A DNA stretch of 64,000 nt, taken from Cyclobacterium salsum. Its GTDB lineage: Bacteria > Bacteroidota > Bacteroidia > Cytophagales > Cyclobacteriaceae. Below are positions 35,278 through 44,818 of this stretch, one piece after another (the first letter of the stretch is position 1; each line of letters starts with the position of its first letter). The notes below the pieces were generated by a model, which saw nothing but the letters and a program-made list of their open reading frames with translations, did no database searches and was not told where the DNA came from. Where the stretch lies: assembly GCF_010119245.1 (NCBI RefSeq), contig NZ_WNKG01000006.1, positions 186,001-250,000 of the forward strand, given 5' to 3'. Position numbers and translations under genes: made by a program.

Positions 35278-37716
35278 CTATTTTCGGATTAAAAATAGAC
35301 TCTGAAAGGGGGCGAGCGTCAGTTGATTCGTATGAGATTTGCCTGAAAGGTCTTGCCAGTCAGCCTCTATTGCGATTACTTCCGCACTGTTTTTGGGGTT
35401 GGTCAGTAATTTGTAATTTTTCTGCTCTGGTAGTTTCTGAACGGGGTCCACAGATGAGATTAAAAATTCGGTTATTCGGGTGGTTTCATTTCCCTGGTAA
35501 AAGGTCAGCATTAATGCGGGAACTGCCTGCGCATCCGGACTATCAAAAACCAGGTAAAAATCACGCACGATCCTATCTGGTATAAGTACCTTACTGGCAC
35601 TTAATTTTCGGTAGGCGGGACCATTTTGTCTCAGGTAGATTTCTACCGCCGAATTTTCCGAGTTCGTAATGGACAAGGACAGCGCATAGGACGCACTATT
35701 TTCCATTCCGGAAAGATTCACTTTCACTTCCGATTTCTCCGCAGTTCCTGTCACGGAGAAGCTACCATCCTTTTCCCAACTAAGGCCACAACCCCTAGTA
35801 CAACTAATACGCTCCCTGTCAGTAGCTACTGACAGGGTTTTCCCGGGCAGGTGATCGCGATTGGTTACAAATTTTTCTAATTGGGGTCTTAAATCCTGAT
35901 TAGGAGCGTTTTGTTCCCAACCGGAGACCTTTTTCCAATTTTCTGAATCAAAGTAACGTTCCTCATTTGACTCCGTATTGTGCAAGTGGAAGGAAATGCC
36001 AGTGCCGCTGAGATCCAGGTATTGATTTTGGTCAGTATAGCCGATGGTTTCAAATTCAGGAGTTCCAGACCGGATTCCCATGGCGATTTGGTGCGGTTCC
36101 TTTTTAATTAGCGTATTATTTGAAATTCTTATGTTTTCCAGTGGTTCACCCAAGTCATCGTCAGCTAGAAAAACCAAATAGCCCGCATCGAATACAAGGT
36201 TATCGATTACTTCAATGTTTTGTGCATTGTGAAGGTAGATGCCTTTATTAGCAACCTGGTAAATGGTATTGTCGATTATTCGGACATTATTGGAATTGTC
36301 ATCTATGTAAATCCCCTCCGCGGGAGCAGGTAAATCCGATCCTTGAAGTGGGGTGCCTTCTCTTGCTCCTTTTCCATTTCGAACGGTATTTCCGCTAATT
36401 ATTCTATCCGTGTAGCCAGGTTTTGAGTTTCCGGTATAAGAGTAGATGCCTCCGCCGTCGCCCTTGGTCAAGCAAAAACCATCCACCAGATTATGTTGAA
36501 CCAGTGTTTTACTTCCTCTAAAGCCGATTCCAACATATCCAGTATTCCGAATGGTATTGCGCACGATGGTGTCCGCATCCGAAATGCTGAAGAAGGCAAA
36601 ACCGTTATTATCTCCATTTTGCCCCATTCCTGGCATCATGTACGTATTTTCGATGAGGTTATCTGCAATGGTGGCCTGATAATTCCCCGATCGTAAATAG
36701 ATTCCGGAATTAAACGAATGCCGGATCTCTGACTGGAGGATGCTCAAGTGATCCATGTTCAGGGCCAACACGCCATTTTCACCAGAATTTTCGATAATAC
36801 CGTTAGAAAATCGAAAAAAGCTGCCTCCCCTAATAAAAAGGCCGACTTCATTGGCACCATTTAAGTGCAGTCCTTCAATAGTAACGTGGCGGGTATTGGG
36901 AAGTGTGGTGATAAGTAGGTCTACGCTACTGACCTGGATGGTATAACGTTCCGGATTATTTTCTTCCAGACATACGTAAAGCCTGTTGTTTTCGAGATCT
37001 TGGTACCATTCCCCGAATTGGTCCAGGGTGTTGAGGTGATTTTGAATAAAAAAACCGTATCCTTTTTTTGGTTCATAACTTGTTGCTGATGAAAAAGTGA
37101 TCGTATTACCCTGCCTGGCATTGATTTTCTGCCGATCGATGATCCAGTGGTTTTTTCTAAGGACCAGTTCTGCTCCCTTCCAGCCGCCATTGTCCAGAAA
37201 TATCTCGTGGCTTAGTTGATTTTTTCCTGCTATCTTTTCCGGTATGAGGTACCCTTTGTTTTTTTCATCCGAATTAGGAAACCGCCCCATGGCTTGAGGC
37301 TTTCCATCCATCGTTAGCACCCGGATTTGACTACTTGAAGGAGGTAATTCCACAAAATAAATGCCGGGTGAATGGCGTTTCCATCCCTTTAATTCGGTTA
37401 AGCCCGTAATCATCGGAAGCGAGCCATTTCCATAATGACTATAAACGATGGGTTTTTCTTTTGTTCCGGATTTTTTTAAGTGAAGCGTTCCGAAAAATAG
37501 GTCTCCTTTTTTAAATAAAACAGAATCTCCTGGCGATAATTGTGGAATAAACTGATTTAATCTTTCCAGGCTTTGCCAGGGAGTTGCCGGATGTTGGGCA
37601 TCCTCTGGTGTATGGGTATCCTTGCCTGTAGAGGATGATAGGTAATAGCTGGCTGCGGACGTTTTAAAAAAAATGCCTAACCAAAGCAGGAATAATAAAA
37701 AACGGGTTTGGGTCAT
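35278..37716 (-). CDS. Secreted right-handed beta-helix protein, paralogue without T9SS domain
   Basis: 812 residues with a signal peptide (about 1-22). It is a clear relative of the N-terminal half of the giant protein: PWQSLERLNQFI, LSPGDSVLFKKGDLFFGTL, MGRFPNSDEKNKGYL, VLRKNHWIIDRQKI, FGEWYQDLENNRLYV, DGGGIYSYTGNSKPGY and GIYIDDNSNNVRI. The beta-helix covers about 20-570; a beta-rich region follows. There are no Ig-like, malectin-like or T9SS domains, so its export route after the Sec step is unclear. The probable role is polysaccharide lyase or binding; the catalytic site was not confirmed. Confidence 0.83.
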   Translation of the reverse strand: MTQTRFLLFLLWLGIFFKTSAASYYLSSSTGKDTHTPEDAQHPATPWQSLERLNQFIPQLSPGDSVLFKKGDLFFGTLHLKKSGTKEKPIVYSHYGNGSLPMITGLTELKGWKRHSPGIYFVELPPSSSQIRVLTMDGKPQAMGRFPNSDEKNKGYLIPEKIAGKNQLSHEIFLDNGGWKGAELVLRKNHWIIDRQKINARQGNTITFSSATSYEPKKGYGFFIQNHLNTLDQFGEWYQDLENNRLYVCLEENNPERYTIQVSSVDLLITTLPNTRHVTIEGLHLNGANEVGLFIRGGSFFRFSNGIIENSGENGVLALNMDHLSILQSEIRHSFNSGIYLRSGNYQATIADNLIENTYMMPGMGQNGDNNGFAFFSISDADTIVRNTIRNTGYVGIGFRGSKTLVQHNLVDGFCLTKGDGGGIYSYTGNSKPGYTDRIISGNTVRNGKGAREGTPLQGSDLPAPAEGIYIDDNSNNVRIIDNTIYQVANKGIYLHNAQNIEVIDNLVFDAGYLVFLADDDLGEPLENIRISNNTLIKKEPHQIAMGIRSGTPEFETIGYTDQNQYLDLSGTGISFHLHNTESNEERYFDSENWKKVSGWEQNAPNQDLRPQLEKFVTNRDHLPGKTLSVATDRERISCTRGCGLSWEKDGSFSVTGTAEKSEVKVNLSGMENSASYALSLSITNSENSAVEIYLRQNGPAYRKLSASKVLIPDRIVRDFYLVFDSPDAQAVPALMLTFYQGNETTRITEFLISSVDPVQKLPEQKNYKLLTNPKNSAEVIAIEADWQDLSGKSHTNQLTLAPFQSLFLIRK

Positions 37717-37889
37717 GGCTTATTCAATTGTTCCTTCTAGTTTTAAAGTAAATTTATAAATGGGAATGAATAGTTCGAAAAACATCCGGTCAGGAATTTT
37801 GATTCGTTACAATTTTGATACCAGGCGGCATGATTGCTAAGGTTATGGCATTAAATCGTTTATTTACTGAGAAAATCAATCCAAAAAGA

Positions 37890-38951
37890 ATGACTTACCC
37901 CAATAAAGCATTCATTTTTCTATTTTCAAAGAAGCTTTTTCTTGTTTGCTGGTGGTTCATGGGGTTTCACCTGGCAATGGCACAGGAAACCACCTTCACC
38001 AATCCCATTCGCGATGGGGCGGACCCCTGGGTATACCAGAAGGGTAAACACTACTATTATTCGATGAGTACGGGCGATGGAGTTGCGGTGTCAGTATCAG
38101 AAAGGCTCACCGACCAGGGAACTCCGGTGAAGGTATGGGACGCTCCGGAAACGGGATGGAACCAGGCAACTGTCTGGGCCCCGGAAATCCATTACTTCAA
38201 CGGTCATTGGTATATTTACTACGCTGCGGGAAAGGAACCGGGGAACCCGTTTATACATCAGCGGTCCGGCGTTTTGAAATCTGCTACTGAGGATCCTTTT
38301 GGCCCCTATGAAGACATGGGCATGCTCTATACAGGAGATGACCTGTCGGATCCGGGATCTGCCATCTGGGCCATCGACCTGAGCCCGGTAGTGATTCAAG
38401 GTCAACTGTATGCAATCTGGTCGGGCTGGGAAGAAAACAGGGATACCGATAAAACAAAGCAACACCTATATATCGCTACTATGTGTGACCCGGCTACAAT
38501 CTGTGGCAATCGGGTAAAGCTTTCTTCTCCTGAGGAATCCTGGGAAAGGGGAGGGCCACTGGATTTGAACGAGGGACCTCAGGCCTTGCAATACCAGGGA
38601 AAAACGTTTATCATCTATTCGACCAGAGAGTCCTGGCTCAAGGAATATCGCCTGGGACAGTTGCAGCTGAAGGAAGCTACCTCGGATCCATTAAATCCGG
38701 ATAATTGGGAAAAATCCGGTCCTGTTTTCATGGGAACTAATAAAGTGCTGGGAGTGGGACATTGTAGTTTTGCCAAATCGCCGGATGGAAGGGAGGATTG
38801 GATTCTGTATCATTCTAAAAAATCAACCACTCCCGGATGGGATAGAGATATTCGGCTACAACCATTTACATGGAGGGCCGATGGGAGTCCGGATTTGGGA
38901 CATGCAGTGCCTGCAGGAGTCCCTATTCCCCTACCTTCCGGAGAGCAATAA
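37890..38951 (+). CDS. Secreted glycoside hydrolase family 43 protein
   Basis: 353 residues from the ATG at 37890, which best fits the signal peptide (SKKLFLVCWWFMGFHLAMA-Q); the frame is open to 37815. The five-bladed propeller family markers are TNPIRDGADPWV with catalytic base Asp45, IWAIDLSPVV with the pKa-modulating Asp, and LDLNEGPQAL with the acid Glu. GH43 enzymes remove arabinose or xylose, sometimes galactose, from plant or microbial polysaccharides. The second GH43 gene follows after 20 bases, so they form an operon. Confidence 0.88.
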   Translation: MTYPNKAFIFLFSKKLFLVCWWFMGFHLAMAQETTFTNPIRDGADPWVYQKGKHYYYSMSTGDGVAVSVSERLTDQGTPVKVWDAPETGWNQATVWAPEIHYFNGHWYIYYAAGKEPGNPFIHQRSGVLKSATEDPFGPYEDMGMLYTGDDLSDPGSAIWAIDLSPVVIQGQLYAIWSGWEENRDTDKTKQHLYIATMCDPATICGNRVKLSSPEESWERGGPLDLNEGPQALQYQGKTFIIYSTRESWLKEYRLGQLQLKEATSDPLNPDNWEKSGPVFMGTNKVLGVGHCSFAKSPDGREDWILYHSKKSTTPGWDRDIRLQPFTWRADGSPDLGHAVPAGVPIPLPSGEQ

Positions 38952-38971
38952 TAAACCTAAAAAAAATCAAT

Positions 38972-40546
38972 ATGAAATCAGTTCTTAATGCTATTATTAT
39001 TGGCATCTTCCTTTTTTCCTGCGGGCGGAGTACTTCAGTCCAAGAGGTTCTGGAAGTGGAACCAGTCCCCGCCATTGTCAATCCGGTTTTAGCAGGGGAT
39101 CGACCGGATCCTACGGTTATTCGGGTGGGTTCTTATTATTACGCCTCCGCTACCTCAAATGAATGGGCACCATTGTTTCCTATTTTCCGGTCTTCCGACC
39201 TGATAGAATGGGAACTGGTTAATTATGTTTTTCCGAACGGAGCTCCGGATTGGGCAAGGAATAACTTTTGGGCACCAGAGCTGGCTTATGATAGAGAGCA
39301 GGGAAGGGTGTTTGCGTATTACACGGCTAGAGATAGAATGACTAACCGCCTAAGCGTGGCCGTAGCCAGTTCGGAATCGCCTACAGGGGATTTTACCGAT
39401 CACGGACCGTTGGTGGCACAGGAGTTCGGCTCCATCGATGGCTTTGAAGTGAGGGATGAACAGGGTACGCTATACCTTCTCTGGAAAGAAGACGGTAATA
39501 GCCAGGGAATGCCGACGCCGATGTGGGCACAGGAAATCAATGAAGAGCGAACGCGTTTATTGGGAAATCCCACCGAGCTATTTCGGAACGATGCTCCCTG
39601 GGAAAAAAACCTGGTGGAGGGTATTTGTGTGTTTAAAAAGGGAGACTATTTTTTTGCCACGTATTCTGCCGGGGCTTGTTGTGACAAGCAATGTAACTAT
39701 CAAACAGGGGTGGCAAGGGCAAAAAATTTATTGGGCCCTTGGGAGAAATACAGTGGCAACCCTATTCTCACTGATAATGAGGACTGGAAATGTGCAGGCC
39801 ATGGCACGGTGGTAGAAAAGGACGGAGCGCATTTTATGCTGTACCATGCCTATAACGCTCAGGGATCGGTGTATGTGGGTAGGGAAGGGGTGTTGGAGAA
39901 ACTTAATTGGACGGAGGATCAGTGGCCTGTGTTGGATAATACGGCTGATTATACCCGGGAGGTGGCTTCTCTGGATTTTGAAGATGAATTTAAAGAAAAG
40001 TTAGATCCGCTTTGGCAATGGCGGGTGACTCAGGATATTCGTTTTTCAGCCGGTGAAAAGGGATTATTGCTAAACGCTTCCGAAGAGAACGAGGGCATGG
40101 GCAGCCTTCTGGTACAAGGAACCAAAGCGACTGATTACACGATGACAACCACGATAGATCTGGAGGAATCGAATGCCGTAGGAGGAATATTACTGGTCGG
40201 TGCCGAAAATAATGGATTCGGTGCACCGATTGCAGGTATGGGCATTGGGACGGGTGATGTAGGTGTACAGGTTTTTGAAATGAGGGATGGAGAAAAGCGG
40301 GTTTTTGAAGAAGTTGAAAAGGGCCTCTCCGGAGAGATTAACTTAAAAATGGAGGTAAAGGAGGGGTACCTGATTGCGTTTTCGTATCAGTCAGGCGTGG
40401 ACGACTGGCAGCCATTGGGCGAAACGGTTGATGCATCCCACCTCGTTCCCTGGGGAATGGGTTTTCGCCTGGGAATGTTTGCGTTGGGTACGGAGACACA
40501 GCGCGTAAACTTTTTGGCGACGAAGATCCAGTACACGGGAAATTAG
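38972..40546 (+). CDS. Lipoprotein GH43 family hydrolase with C-terminal beta-sandwich
   Basis: 524 residues from the ATG at 38972; the frame is open 102 bases more inside the preceding gene. The lipobox is LFSC, so Cys17 would be lipidated. The GH43 domain (about 35-330) shows AGDRPDPTVIRVGSYYY with Asp46, FGSIDGFEVRDEQGTLYLLWK and LVEGICVFKKGDYFFATYS with the catalytic Glu. The C-terminal part (about 345-520) is a concanavalin-like sandwich (EFKEKLDPLWQWR, NLKMEVKEGYLIAFSYQSG). Cysteines cluster in ACCDKQC. It would act at the cell surface on the same glycan as its neighbour. Confidence 0.87.
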   Translation: MKSVLNAIIIGIFLFSCGRSTSVQEVLEVEPVPAIVNPVLAGDRPDPTVIRVGSYYYASATSNEWAPLFPIFRSSDLIEWELVNYVFPNGAPDWARNNFWAPELAYDREQGRVFAYYTARDRMTNRLSVAVASSESPTGDFTDHGPLVAQEFGSIDGFEVRDEQGTLYLLWKEDGNSQGMPTPMWAQEINEERTRLLGNPTELFRNDAPWEKNLVEGICVFKKGDYFFATYSAGACCDKQCNYQTGVARAKNLLGPWEKYSGNPILTDNEDWKCAGHGTVVEKDGAHFMLYHAYNAQGSVYVGREGVLEKLNWTEDQWPVLDNTADYTREVASLDFEDEFKEKLDPLWQWRVTQDIRFSAGEKGLLLNASEENEGMGSLLVQGTKATDYTMTTTIDLEESNAVGGILLVGAENNGFGAPIAGMGIGTGDVGVQVFEMRDGEKRVFEEVEKGLSGEINLKMEVKEGYLIAFSYQSGVDDWQPLGETVDASHLVPWGMGFRLGMFALGTETQRVNFLATKIQYTGN

Positions 40547-40785
40547 TTTTTCTGAACCGATCTAATTTTACTGTTTTCGAATCACCTTTGTTCGCTTAGA
40601 AGGGTTCTATTCGCCGCGAATTAGGCATCTCCTGGATACCTGCTCCAATTGGCTAGCCCGATAGCTTGCGCTGATAACTTTATTGCGGTTAGTCAACTCC
40701 GCCGGATTTCATTGTAGCAATAGGGGGATACGTTATTACTCCTCTTTTAGTCGGGAATGAGTCGGAGCGCAGCTGGCCGATAGGT

Positions 40786-41910
40786 TTACTCGGCCACTTC
40801 GCCGGTTTCGGTCCCGTCATCATTTGGTACAAAGGTCTTAATCTTAAACTGATGGTCGGGTTCGTTTCGGACATAAAGCGTGCGGGTAGGAAATGCGATA
40901 TCAATGCCCATCGCATCAAACTGCTCTACAATTGCAAAATTGATTTGCTGTTGGATGTCCATATACTTGTTGTAATCGGCGACCTCGATGTAGTAAACTA
41001 CTTCAAAATCCAGACTAGAATTCCCGAAGGCTTTGAAATGAGCCCTGTCAAACGTTACGGGAGATTGATTTTCCACAATTTCTTTCAGCATTTCGGGTAT
41101 TTTTTTTAGGGCTTTCAAAGGGGTCTCATAAGTTACCCCCACGCCAAATAAAATCCGTCTCCGCTGCATTTTCTTATAATTGTGGATTCGTGAGCTGGTA
41201 AGATCACTGTTTGCCACCACCAATTCTTCGCCCGAAAGGGTTTTAATTCGAGTCGTTTTAATGCCGATTTTATCTACGATTCCATTTTTATCGTCTACGA
41301 CCACAAAATCTCCGATTTCAATGGGCCTGTCAAAAAAGATCACAAAATAATTAAAAAGGTCTCCGAGGATATTTTGGGCGGCCAGCGCCACTGCAATACC
41401 ACCGATACCCAAACCGGTGATAATGGTGGTAACGTCCCATCCAATATTATCAAAGAAAAACAAGATACCAACGGCCCAAATCAATACGTTGACAAGCAGG
41501 ATGATGCCGCCAATTTGCTTTACTTTTTCTTCACCACCTTCCTGTCTTTTAACGTAAGACCGAATAAGCATGATGATTAGATTGGCGATTATTTTGACAC
41601 CGTAGTAGGTAAGAATGATACTATGAGCTGTAGAGAGGCTATTTTCCAGAAATGGGGAAAGTGACAAGGTCCTTATCCCCCAAAATACGATGGAAATGTA
41701 TATGGCAGGCAAAACATAGCGCTCAATAATGTCGAAAAGAAAATCATCCAGGCTATTATCAGTCCTTTCAGTCAACTTTTTGAGTCGCTGAAGCATGGCC
41801 TTTTTGAAGATTTTGACAATGCCCATTCCCAACAGAATAAATCCCAATGCAAGGAGGTAATCCTGTATCGTATTGTTCCAATATTCATGACTTAAGTATT
41901 CCTGTATCAT
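40786..41910 (-). CDS. Mechanosensitive ion channel of the MscS family
   Basis: 374 residues. There are about five hydrophobic segments in the first 210 residues; the last is the pore-lining helix GLGIGGIAVALAAQNILGDLFNY. The beta domain FDRPIEIGDFVVVDDKNGIVDKIGIKTTRIKTLSGEELVVANSDL then matches MscS. Such channels release solutes on hypo-osmotic shock at the inner membrane. The gene stands alone, with the GH25 gene 119 bases upstream on the same strand. Confidence 0.93.
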   Translation of the reverse strand: MIQEYLSHEYWNNTIQDYLLALGFILLGMGIVKIFKKAMLQRLKKLTERTDNSLDDFLFDIIERYVLPAIYISIVFWGIRTLSLSPFLENSLSTAHSIILTYYGVKIIANLIIMLIRSYVKRQEGGEEKVKQIGGIILLVNVLIWAVGILFFFDNIGWDVTTIITGLGIGGIAVALAAQNILGDLFNYFVIFFDRPIEIGDFVVVDDKNGIVDKIGIKTTRIKTLSGEELVVANSDLTSSRIHNYKKMQRRRILFGVGVTYETPLKALKKIPEMLKEIVENQSPVTFDRAHFKAFGNSSLDFEVVYYIEVADYNKYMDIQQQINFAIVEQFDAMGIDIAFPTRTLYVRNEPDHQFKIKTFVPNDDGTETGEVAE

Positions 41911-42029
41911 TTTCGCTTTCGATTTGGTTGGCTACTGATGGTTAAAAAAACAAAACCGGATTTGGAGTGAAAAAGGTTCATCTTACCCATGCAAATAGGT
42001 AAGTGGTTTTATTCAACGACCAATCAGGG

Positions 42030-43004
42030 TTATTTCAGGACCAGAACGTGCGCTCTGTAAGCAGCAGGTAGAAAACTCATATCGGTTTTACCAGGAATGC
42101 CCTTAATTTTACCAGCGTCAGTAAATTGCCACATGGTAATTTCAGGAAGTGAAACACTATCTGGTTCTACCTTAAATTCAGTTGGAGGCTTGGAGGAAAA
42201 ACGGGCAAGCCAATAAGGGTAGTTGTCAAAATGCCCCTTTAAATGCGTTTGATAAAACGCCTCATAGGTATAAATGATGGGTTTTACTTTGTAATGGCTT
42301 TCGATCGCTTCCAGGTAGGTTTTTAGATTTTGGATGAGAAGGTTATCAGAAATTTCCGGCCGGCTGCAGGCCGTGCAGTCCAGTTCAACGTCTACGATTG
42401 GCAAAATGTCTTCTGGAGATAAATTGACCTGGCTGATATAATGTGCTGCCTGCTCCAATGGGGGATCCTTGTATTGGTAGAAATGATAGGCTCCTTTGAG
42501 AATTCCTTCTTTTTCGGCGGAAGACCAGTTCGTATTAAAAAAGGGGTCAATTTCCCGGGCCCCTTGTGTAGCCTTTATTAAAACAAAGGAGACCGGATGA
42601 GGAAGAGAGTCGTTTTTTACCATTTCCCAATCAATCACATTTTGCCAGTGGGATACGTCAATTCCATAATACCCGTGTGTTTGGTGTCCTGGACTCCAAT
42701 CCTTTTGGTATAAGTCAAATATCCGGAGCATGCTATCATAATGGTGGGCCCGATGGTGTATTTCCCCCGATTCCTTGGGAGCCGAGTGACCGGCATAGTA
42801 GAGAGGGCCAGCGGGTAGCCTATTATCAATTTGCTCGAAAGGGGTTTCTCCTGCGTTTGGATCCGTCTCGGAGAGGTAAATATGGTGCTCATGGATGGTT
42901 TTACCAAAATCCAATAGGCCAGTCAGGTTCAAGATCACCACCAGCAACATGCTAAACATCAGAAAAAAACCAATGAGCAAAACGAATAGTATTCTTCTGT
43001 ACAT
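42030..43004 (-). CDS. Membrane-anchored GH25 muramidase
   Basis: 324 residues. An N-terminal hydrophobic segment (about 5-28) acts as an anchor or uncleaved signal. The GH25 domain spans about 115-320 with the markers YGIDVSHWQNVIDW, FVLIKATQGA, GAYHFYQYKDP, LPIVDVELD (catalytic Asp and Glu) and ITMWQFTDAG. These enzymes cut the glycan chains of peptidoglycan between MurNAc and GlcNAc. It follows the DUF2589-type genes on the same strand with a 53-base gap, so a role in envelope remodelling alongside them is possible but unproven. Confidence 0.9.
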   Translation of the reverse strand: MYRRILFVLLIGFFLMFSMLLVVILNLTGLLDFGKTIHEHHIYLSETDPNAGETPFEQIDNRLPAGPLYYAGHSAPKESGEIHHRAHHYDSMLRIFDLYQKDWSPGHQTHGYYGIDVSHWQNVIDWEMVKNDSLPHPVSFVLIKATQGAREIDPFFNTNWSSAEKEGILKGAYHFYQYKDPPLEQAAHYISQVNLSPEDILPIVDVELDCTACSRPEISDNLLIQNLKTYLEAIESHYKVKPIIYTYEAFYQTHLKGHFDNYPYWLARFSSKPPTEFKVEPDSVSLPEITMWQFTDAGKIKGIPGKTDMSFLPAAYRAHVLVLK

Positions 43005-43057
43005 GTCACTTCATTTTAGGAAACCTTCCGCTAACCATATTCGGTGGGAATCGACGG

Positions 43058-43606
43058 TCAAATAATGGATTTGATCAGGTGATCATTGATTCGGAGAAAC
43101 GATTCGGAAGGTTCACCTGCTTCGAATTCAATTTTTATTTTTGCCAGCGGTGTCTTATTTCCAAAAAATCCGCCTCCGGAAACACCACCCAAATCAATTC
43201 CCAGGCTAGGGTTTTCTTCTCCGGGTTGGTTTTTCTTGAAAAAACTTCGGCTTCTTTTCTTTTCCTCTACCAATTGGCCCAGTGCCACCTTAAATTCCAC
43301 CACCATATTTTTTATTTTAATGGCTGTAGGTGGAATGAGGCTCATTAACGGAACCTGAATGGTCGTCGTGCTCCCTTTTTCTGCCTCCGGATGGAGGTTG
43401 GGGACTTCTACTGCCCAGGTTTTGGCAATTCCGCCGTTTCGGTGGATATGGGAAGCCATATCTTCATTTTTGCGGTCTTCATCTTCCGGCCATTCAAAGT
43501 ATCGATCCAACTGCTCCAAATGCTGTTGCTCGGTGAGCATTTGGGCTTCGAGCACGGCTTGGTGGATCGCTTGAAGTAGGTTGTCCAGTTTGATTGTTTT
43601 TGCCAT
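43058..43606 (-). CDS. DUF2589-like hypothetical protein, shorter copy
   Basis: 182 residues, no signal peptide and no membrane segment, so probably cytosolic. The core TTTIQVPLMSLIPPTAIKIKNMVVEFKVALGQLVEEKK aligns with the DUF2589 segment VKIRVPMLAVVPIPNLQVDTVDITFDMEVKSS of the gene at 43917. It ends in a beta-rich KIKIEFEAGEPSESFLRIND region. The N-terminus is acidic and helical. Domain function is unknown. It starts four bases after the preceding small gene. Confidence 0.7.
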   Translation of the reverse strand: MAKTIKLDNLLQAIHQAVLEAQMLTEQQHLEQLDRYFEWPEDEDRKNEDMASHIHRNGGIAKTWAVEVPNLHPEAEKGSTTTIQVPLMSLIPPTAIKIKNMVVEFKVALGQLVEEKKRSRSFFKKNQPGEENPSLGIDLGGVSGGGFFGNKTPLAKIKIEFEAGEPSESFLRINDHLIKSII

Positions 43607-43610
43607 GGGG

Positions 43611-43895
43611 TTAAGAATTATTTTCCAGCCAAACAGGTTTTCTCAAAAATCCTACATGGTAGGTAGTACGCTGAAGGGTGATTTGATGATCGCCAACCTG
43701 AAAAACACCCACTGAAATGTCCTTGCCTATAATCTTTCCTTTCGGGTATTCATTCAGGCATTTATTCAGTAAGGCCATCTGCCGCTCTTGTTGTTCTTCG
43801 TTCAATGGATTATTGGGGTTGATGTTACCTATGCTCACCCGTTTGACATAGGTAACATCTGCTAACTCCAAGGTCTTGGTACTGCTATTGATCAT
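43611..43895 (-). CDS. Small hypothetical protein of the DUF2589 locus
   Basis: 94 residues with no signal peptide, membrane segment or cysteine. The sequence begins MINSSTKTLELADVTYVKRV and ends VGFLRKPVWLENNS, with a beta-rich middle (ISVGVFQVGDHQITLQR). I do not recognise a family. It is tightly placed between the two DUF2589-type genes (21 bases after one, four before the other), so it is very likely a real gene of the same operon. Confidence 0.65.
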   Translation of the reverse strand: MINSSTKTLELADVTYVKRVSIGNINPNNPLNEEQQERQMALLNKCLNEYPKGKIIGKDISVGVFQVGDHQITLQRTTYHVGFLRKPVWLENNS

Positions 43896-43916
43896 TTTGT
43901 TTGGGCAGCTTGCCTA

Positions 43917-44657
43917 TCAGGTCAGGCTATCATGAGAGCCATCCGGGTTCACTTGTTTTTTACTGGCATCCTTTATTTTACCGGTTTTTGGATCCCGGTC
44001 TTTGCCAGCTGCAAGTGGTGCGACATTCACATCATGGGGCGTGGCAGCCGTGGCCATGATGTCGAGCACTCTGGCAAGTCCCTCCGGTGTGCCGTGATTG
44101 GACGCAGTTACTTCCACATGGTATTTCGCAGAATTGTCAGAGGTCCGGGTATTTTCTTTATGGGTGGCCACCGAACCATGAATTTTCACGGTTGCACTTA
44201 CCGGTCCCCAACCAATTTTTGCTGAAACATCCGCGGAGGCATTCATATCGGTCGAACTGGTTTCAGAAGTGGAGCTTTTAACCTCCATGTCAAAGGTAAT
44301 GTCCACGGTATCTACCTGTAAGTTCGGGATAGGAACCACCGCCAACATGGGCACCCGGATTTTTACCTCTTCAATGGTCCGTTGAGGCACCGGAGTAGGA
44401 TTTTTATCGGTAACCTCCGGAACATAAATCCCGGGCCGCTCAAATTCAAAATCCAGCATTCTTGCTGCTCCCGTGGTGAATTCTCCCGGCTTTTTATCCA
44501 CCGGAACCTGGGTAAAACCAACGGTATTGATGAAATCTGCCGTCGCCTGGGCTAATTTTACATTGGCCGACACAGCAGCATTTAACGGGCCTCCAATCAA
44601 ATCCTGCATCGGCAGGCCTTTAAATTGATCCGACATGTTTACTAATCCTTCCGCCAT
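43917..44657 (-). CDS. DUF2589 domain protein, longer copy
   Basis: 246 residues, apparently cytosolic. The N-terminal block GLPMQDLIGGPLNAAVSANVKLAQATADFINTVGF is characteristic of DUF2589. The core VRVP-type segment (VKIRVPMLAVVPIPNLQVDTVDITFDMEVKSS) and a Ser/Thr-rich, beta-type sequence follow, and a charged tail rich in Lys and Asp ends the protein. DUF2589 has no assigned biochemical role. It is the first small gene downstream of the TPR/HTH regulator, with a gap of about 160 bases that may hold a promoter. Confidence 0.82.
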   Translation of the reverse strand: MAEGLVNMSDQFKGLPMQDLIGGPLNAAVSANVKLAQATADFINTVGFTQVPVDKKPGEFTTGAARMLDFEFERPGIYVPEVTDKNPTPVPQRTIEEVKIRVPMLAVVPIPNLQVDTVDITFDMEVKSSTSETSSTDMNASADVSAKIGWGPVSATVKIHGSVATHKENTRTSDNSAKYHVEVTASNHGTPEGLARVLDIMATAATPHDVNVAPLAAGKDRDPKTGKIKDASKKQVNPDGSHDSLT

Positions 44658-44818
44658 TTTGAATTCTGTTTAATTGGTTAAAAATTAATGAATGGATAAT
44701 CAGGGTGAAATATCCCAATCATTCTTTATTTTTAACTTATAAATAGGTGGACAAAAAGGGGACAATTTGTGGGAAATACTTTTTGACTTGTTAAAAAATG
44801 AGTTTTTTATATTTATTT

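Noticed and set aside
42030-44657. GH25 and DUF2589 genes as a prophage remnant
   Set aside because: No integrase, holin, capsid or tail gene is present, and the GH25 protein has its own membrane anchor as in cellular enzymes.
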